Translations under genes and position numbers: made by a program
NCBI GenBank assembly: GCA_014925825.1
Contig: JACGCK010000008.1
Location: 248,001 to 312,000 of the forward strand
Source of the DNA: Pholiota molesta
Taxonomy: Eukaryota > Basidiomycota > Agaricomycetes > Agaricales > Strophariaceae
Direction: 5' to 3'
Length of the DNA stretch: 64,000 nt
Part shown: positions 59,222 through 64,000 of the stretch, one piece after another
How the letters are laid out: every line of letters begins with the position of its first letter
Numbering within the stretch: position 1 is the first letter of the stretch
Notes under the pieces: generated by a model
What the model saw: only the letters and a program-made list of their open reading frames with translations
Databases searched by the model: none
Told to the model about the DNA's origin: nothing

Positions 59222-60080
59222 TCAGGAATCTCCTGAACGTGAACGCGCGTCTACCCTATAACAACGCATGTTCGGGTATCTTAGAATTAGACCTTTACTG
59301 GTCATCTGGGCGTGGATCTCTTCGAACTATGGACAGTCGATGAAACGATCATCAGTAAGGGTCAAACGCATGCTTCAATCGTGAATACGTACCCGTGTTC
59401 CTTCAGGCAGGGGAAGAGTCCGATGGTACATCTTCCTAACATACTCACGGACCACAAGACCATCCTCTTCTTCCCATTCCGTGGCTTCGCCAAGCTCCCA
59501 TGTAAGGACAAGCTTATTGCGTTGGAAGCTTATGTGTATATCCTGTTTATCAACCTCAGGCAGCTCAAATGTTGCAACAACTGCACGGCCGTCTGTAGAC
59601 TCCCGAAAATTGGATCTATGAATTGACTTTAGTCCTTGATCTTGGAGTGATTCCAGGGGGATATATTTACATTGACTTCGGTTTTTTCACCGGTTTGGGT
59701 ATTGCCAAAGGTGGAGGAGACTCTAGGACTGGGATCTGCAGTGGAACCTGCTCCGCTGAGGCCAGCAGCTCCTGAGCCATTTCCTCGAGCGACTGAACCT
59801 TTGGTCGTTCCTTGGCCATCTTCTTTTCCTTCTCTGAACGGATGGTATCCCATATTAAATTAAGAGATCGAGCATCGGCAGGAGGCTCTACATCCTCGAT
59901 GGACGACCCGGCAATGTTGGGATGGGTATATAATGCGCGCGCCGTCTCGCGATGCCTGTAAGCATTGACATCCGTCGTGGATGCACCGTCATTCGATGGG
60001 TAGTCGATACCCGTTACGGCGGGAGTGACTGGCGATGAGATGCCTTTATCGTCTTTGCGATTGGGGCTGTAGGGGGGCAT
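59222..60080 (-). CDS. HSP20/alpha-crystallin-domain protein with disordered N-terminus
   Basis: Three exons. Exon 1 (from 60080, MPPYSPNRKDDKGISS) is polar, Pro/Ser-rich and has a charged helix (RSEKEKKMAKERPKVQSLEE). Exon 2 gives NFRESTDGRAVVATFELPEV, DKQDIHISFQRNKLVLTWEL and YHRTLPLPEGTR. Exon 3 completes the beta-sandwich with FEEIHAQMTSKGLILRYPN and stops at 59222. The order, including LPLPEGTR-F-I-A-M-GL, is that of an alpha-crystallin domain as in small heat-shock proteins. The long N-terminal extension and the Arg-rich tail differ from the usual short HSP20. The role could be chaperone or adaptor; no heat-shock element is evident upstream. Confidence 0.75.
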
Positions 60081-60458
60081 CGTTCGCTAGAGAAGTGGAA
60101 AAGTGGGGAAGGACTAGTAAGCGAGAGGGAAGTGGTCGATAAGACGGCAAGATAAAAATCTAGCAAGCTGAGGTGAGCTTTAAGCACGGCGAGTCGCATG
60201 CTGTCTGACACTCACGAGGTAAGGGTGTTGACTGCAGCGGGCGAGGGTGCTGCTACGCGGAGATATCGGGTCGTAAATTATAGTTGTTGTGTTGTTCTCC
60301 CGCGAATATGTCTTCTGCAAGAAGACCCATGAGCTAATAAAAATCACCAAGCATCGCGATAATCTTCAGAGAGAAAATAAGAGAAAAGTCCAGAATGGAA
60401 AAAAGACGGTGAGGAGCTGGATCACGCTGAATACAGATGCCTCACCGTTAACATGAGG

Positions 60459-61194
60459 CTAATGATCCCTCGTCATTGCATCTCCATCAGGAGCGTTTCC
60501 GGTCCGGCATTTTGCGGCATCCATCAGCGGTGTTTGCCGGAGCACAAAATTCAGCTTTTGCGTCGGAGCTTGCTTCGTTTCTCTTTGTTTCTTTTCTACC
60601 TTCGACGGCGATATGTCTTGTCTTGTCTTGTGAGTATTTCTATCAACCTTTTGTTCTGCATGATGGGCCCTGTGCCATTTGTCAATAGCATGTTAGACTA
60701 CCAAGCTCCCTTGGTGGAACTGCGGATACTCACCTCGACTTCTGATCTTTCAATCCATTCATGCCAATCAAATTTTTTCGCATGCTTATTCCTTTTTCTC
60801 AGATCTTTGACGACAGGGGACACATACATACTTACCAGTGTTCATTGGAATTACCTTCTTGGATTATGTTTAGGCCAGGGATAATAATAGTCTCACCAAA
60901 TAGCTCTAGGTCCTGCGAAGGGACGGCTTTATGATTGGCGGCCTTGCTCTGTTTGTTCGAACTTAATGTCAGTAATTGGTCCCTTTTACGCAGAACAAAT
61001 AATCCTAAGACGTGTGCCCGTCTACGATGCCACGAATCCTGGTGTATAACACGCTAGTGAGAAAGACAACAGGTAGTCTGACACCTATGAGTTATCGCGT
61101 TCAAGGCACTGGAATTGTCACTCGAGAGCTGGGCCGTCTCAATACTTGCATGCTCCACTTTGCATCTTGTAACGGGGTGTTCTAAGCGAATCAT
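60459..61194 (-). CDS. cryptic multi-exon gene, unknown family
   Basis: No long ORF marks this gene, but coding-like blocks chain on the minus strand: MIRLEHPVTRCKVEHASIET from 61194; DSWHRRRAHVLGLFVLRKRD, then DLELFGETIIIPGLNIIQEG; KKFDWHEWIERSEVE; and, after an intron beginning GTGAGT, TRQDISPSKVEKKQRETKQA through LRQTPLMDAAKCR to TAG at 60459-60461. Donor GTAAGT and GTGAGT sites follow blocks two and three. Phases do not fit exactly near 61080 and 60835; the latter is repaired by one extra G. Charged, about 200 residues, no recognised domain. It sits tandem between the SRS2-like and HSP20-like genes on the same strand. Confidence 0.4.
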
Positions 61195-61276
61195 GATTAA
61201 TAGATACAAATATAATAACAGCAATTCTATGAAGCTCAGTTAGTAATCGGGACAAGGAATGACAATTGGTTTCACC

Positions 61277-64000
61277 TCACCTTGAGAATATAATATCATA
61301 CAAGTTTTTTGAATTTTTATTCGAATATCCCACAGAGCTTCGGCCCATACCTAACCTTCGTTTGACAGCCGCTTGAGGAGCCGCTTGAGAAGGTATTTGA
61401 GGAGCAGATTGAGGTACAACATGAGAACCATTAGGTAGATCAGGCATCTCTCGCGGAAGAGTATTGGCGCGGAGGTTATCATGCTGCGGCAATATCATTG
61501 GTGACGAAGCACCTTCGACGAAATTTGTGTCATATTTGACAGGAGGAATTTTTTCAAGTTGCAGAGCTCGGGGCGTTTGCAACAGGTTTGAGCACACAGT
61601 CCTGGGAGTGTTGTTATCGGAAGCTCGGGGTGGGCTATAGATGGGATTTACAGCTGGTTGTCCAGATGACTGGGCCTTACTTGCCAGTCTGTTTGTAGTG
61701 TTCGCAGAACTATAGCTATTTTCGCTCCCAGACTGTATAGCTGGATGTATGTAGGCACTAGTACGGTGCTTTCCACTAAAAACTCCATTTGGAGTTAGTA
61801 GGTGTCCAGGTTGGTGTGTAGAGCTTGATGCTGACGATGCTGTAGAAGCTAATGACGGAGATGACGAAGTTGTGGATATAGGGCGAAGGGACGGCGTGTG
61901 ATTGGAACGAGGCGTTGTTGCGAAATCAGCTCTTTGCTCGGGGATGCTAGTCTTCAAATGTTGAGAAGACAGCAAATATCCGTCGAAAGTGGGACGATTC
62001 GAAGCCTGTCGGTTTGATGATTGAGTATTACGCGCACTGGAGGCACCCTGTCGTGAAGATTCTGCATTTTTGGGGCGATGGTAAGCCCCGGAATTTTCTA
62101 CATTGGATAATGAGGATCCCAAGTTGGATTGAGTCGAGAGCGCTCTTGCGGCGGAAGAGGCAGACACAAAGACACCTTTAAATGAATCAGAGCCTAAACC
62201 AGAGGCCTTGCACCAGAGGCCTTTCTGAACGCTGACTTCTTGTAATCTTTCATGAAAGTTGCTGATATTGTGGCGAGGACATCAGGCGCCGCATACAGTG
62301 GAGCTAACGTATCAAGTCAGACACTCATTTTCCAGATCCAGGATACAGAGATAAGGGCAGCCTGACCTTCATAATCTACAGGGAACTTGACACCTGTCAG
62401 TGAAACAGCGTAGAAAAGCCCATTTGCACCCTGGAACGCGGACGGTGCTCGAACGCCGTTCAATTCTCTGAAATAGAGCTTTTATGAGATAACCTAACCG
62501 GAAACAAAATTCAGCGCTTACAATTCAGCAAGCATCTTCTCTACTTCTGTTTCGTCGGCGGGGGCCTTCTGAGTACTTCGGAAATAACGGCACGATCTTG
62601 GAGTAAGAATCGCGGTATATCATAACTGAAAAGCCCCTGTGGAACCAATGAGAGACGTTCTCCCATATTACAAGAATTGGCTTACTTCATTTTTGTCGCG
62701 GACTATCGAAATAAATTGAGAAAGTTTTTTCTCTTTGGTTTTGCCTGCAACTTGGCGCTGCTTGGAGTGTAAAATATACAGCAAGGATTGGGCACGCGTG
62801 CATGCGACATAGAGCAAACGCCTTCAAAAAAAATGAGCGCAATGCCTTCAAAAGTGGACTCCGCGACGGACCTTTCCTCTTCAATGTCCTCGGTGCGATA
62901 AAATGGGAATGTATCCTGGTCAACTGGAAAAATTTATTCTTGTATTGTCGCTGATGGGGTTACTTAAATGTCTTACCAGATGGAATTATGACAACAGGCC
63001 ATTCTAATCCTTTTGCTGCATGGCATGTCGAAATTGTCACTTTCTGAAACGGGGTGAGATATATAGTTCAAGCTGATAAGGAAAATACCAAATACAAACC
63101 TCTTTGCTCTCCTCCTCTGACTTGTTATCCCCTTCAGATGAAAGCATTGAGGCTTGCAGAAATTGGCGCAGAACAGAGTCTCTGGCAAAATGTATAAGAA
63201 GATCGATTGCTAAAAAAAGAAAAAGAGAAAAAACCTACTTCGCACGTTTTCCGACAACTTCATTTGACGAATGTTGAATCTGAATCGGAGGCGCCGGAGC
63301 TTCTTTTTCGACTTCACTCGCAAATGTGATGAGTTCCTGTACATTCTCCCACTGCTTTCCCAGTCTTGCTGTGTTTTCCTGAGATAGCCTTCGTAATCTA
63401 TCATACGAACGAGTCTACGAATTATCTCAGCAGGAGGTGTGTCCTAAATCCTCAATCATTGAGCATAAAATCAGAGAGAGAGGAGGCGATTTACCTCTTC
63501 GTCTAATTTTCTCAGTGCCCGGATAGTCTTCACAAAGGATGCTATCTTGCGTTTAATCGGAGGCTTAATGTCGGGTACTTCGTCATCGTGAATCCTTTCC
63601 GCGAGGCACAACTGAGATATCTTAAGACTCTCCGCATGCGACGCAATTTCCGCTAATGTCTGAAATTATATATATTGTAACCATCAATTTTGATACAAGA
63701 AAGCTTAAGATTCACCTTATCACCTGTCCCACGCGCGGGAACTTTCATGGTGCGAACAAAGGCAGGGTTAAACTCGGGATTATCTACAAGCTGTAGATAC
63801 GACAAAATATCTTTGACCTATTCATTGGGGCTTGACTAAATTTCAACACGGGCGAAGATATAATATACGTACCTCCATTCTCTCGAAAAACTTGTGGCCT
63901 CCAAGAATTCTACAAGGTATTCCTTCCATTTGTAACGCACTTTCAATTGGTCGCGACAATGCATTGAATCGAACTCCGAGTTGATGACAAAACATGAGGC
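61277..64000 (-). CDS. SRS2: SRS2/UvrD-family DNA helicase, C-terminal part (cut by right edge)
   Basis: Reading leftwards from the edge: ALQMEGIPCRILGGHKFFER, VKDILSYLQLVDNPEFNPAF, KISQLCLAERIHDDEVPD, KVTISTCHAAKGLEWPVVII (helicase motif V) and YVACTRAQSLLYILHSKQ (motif VI). These are superfamily 1A UvrD/Rep/Srs2 marks. Fungal Srs2 strips Rad51 from single-stranded DNA and limits recombination. The remaining 300 or so residues are a Ser-rich, disordered tail ending KRRLGMGRSSVGYSNKN, as in other fungal copies. The stop at 61277 overlaps a GGTGAG donor, and a further exon acceptor lies near 61230 (CTAAC..TTCATAG), so the end may differ. Motifs Q to IV lie beyond the window. Confidence 0.88.

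Noticed and set aside
60453..60884. 143-codon + ORF
   Set aside because: It runs antisense to better-supported minus-strand exon blocks and reads as a hydrophobic, pyrimidine-derived sequence.

Overview
This window is nuclear DNA of a filamentous basidiomycete, most likely a mushroom-forming agaricomycete. The signs are dense genes on both strands, many introns of about 50-60 bases with GT..AG (a few GC..AG) ends, and protein families typical of that group: fungal CorA-like Mg2+ transporters, wax-synthase-type acyltransferases, tandem F-box/LRR-like genes and ankyrin proteins with an F-box-like N-terminus. I see no tRNA, rRNA, CRISPR array or recognisable transposase.

Layout. 0-7.5 kb: the last exon of a cut-off + strand gene, a NOP15/NIFK-like nucleolar RNA-binding protein (-), an unrecognised protein (+), the anaphase-promoting-complex subunit CDC16/APC6 (+) and a secreted proline/alanine-rich protein (-). 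7.5-11.2 kb: a 150-bp tandem repeat and two tandem intronless F-box paralogues only 33 bp apart. 11.4-19.2 kb: PHO84-type phosphate transporter (-), a small LYR protein of the ETFRF1 type (+), CorA-like transporter (-) and eIF1A (+). 20-31.8 kb: ankyrin protein (-), RIT1 tRNA-modifying enzyme (+), RIM13/PalB calpain (-), hexose-type transporter (-) and macro-domain protein (-). 32-42.6 kb: YANK/STK32 kinase (-), YVC1/TRPY channel (+), methyltransferase (-), a hairpin repeat and wax-synthase-like MBOAT (-). 42.6-64 kb: a gene-poor gap, an extended SDR (+), NPR3 (-), MED19-like Mediator subunit (-), an MFS efflux-type transporter (-), an unrecognised Ser/Pro-rich basic protein (+), an HSP20-domain protein (-), a cryptic multi-exon gene (-) and the C-terminal part of an SRS2/UvrD helicase (-, cut by the right edge).

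Most genes are housekeeping or nutrient-handling genes with no evident joint pathway, so I do not claim a new system. The most useful observations are: very small exons (9-12 bases) in eIF1A, the hexose transporter and the macro protein; a GC-AG intron next to the 9-base exon; frame breaks that look like single-base losses in short homopolymers, dense in 0.6-2.5 kb and sporadic elsewhere (assembly error or decay must be separated); a possible bicistronic F-box pair; a 39-bp sequence shared by an 8-kb locus and a perfect-looking hairpin at 40 kb; and an Asp where a calpain should have its catalytic Asn.
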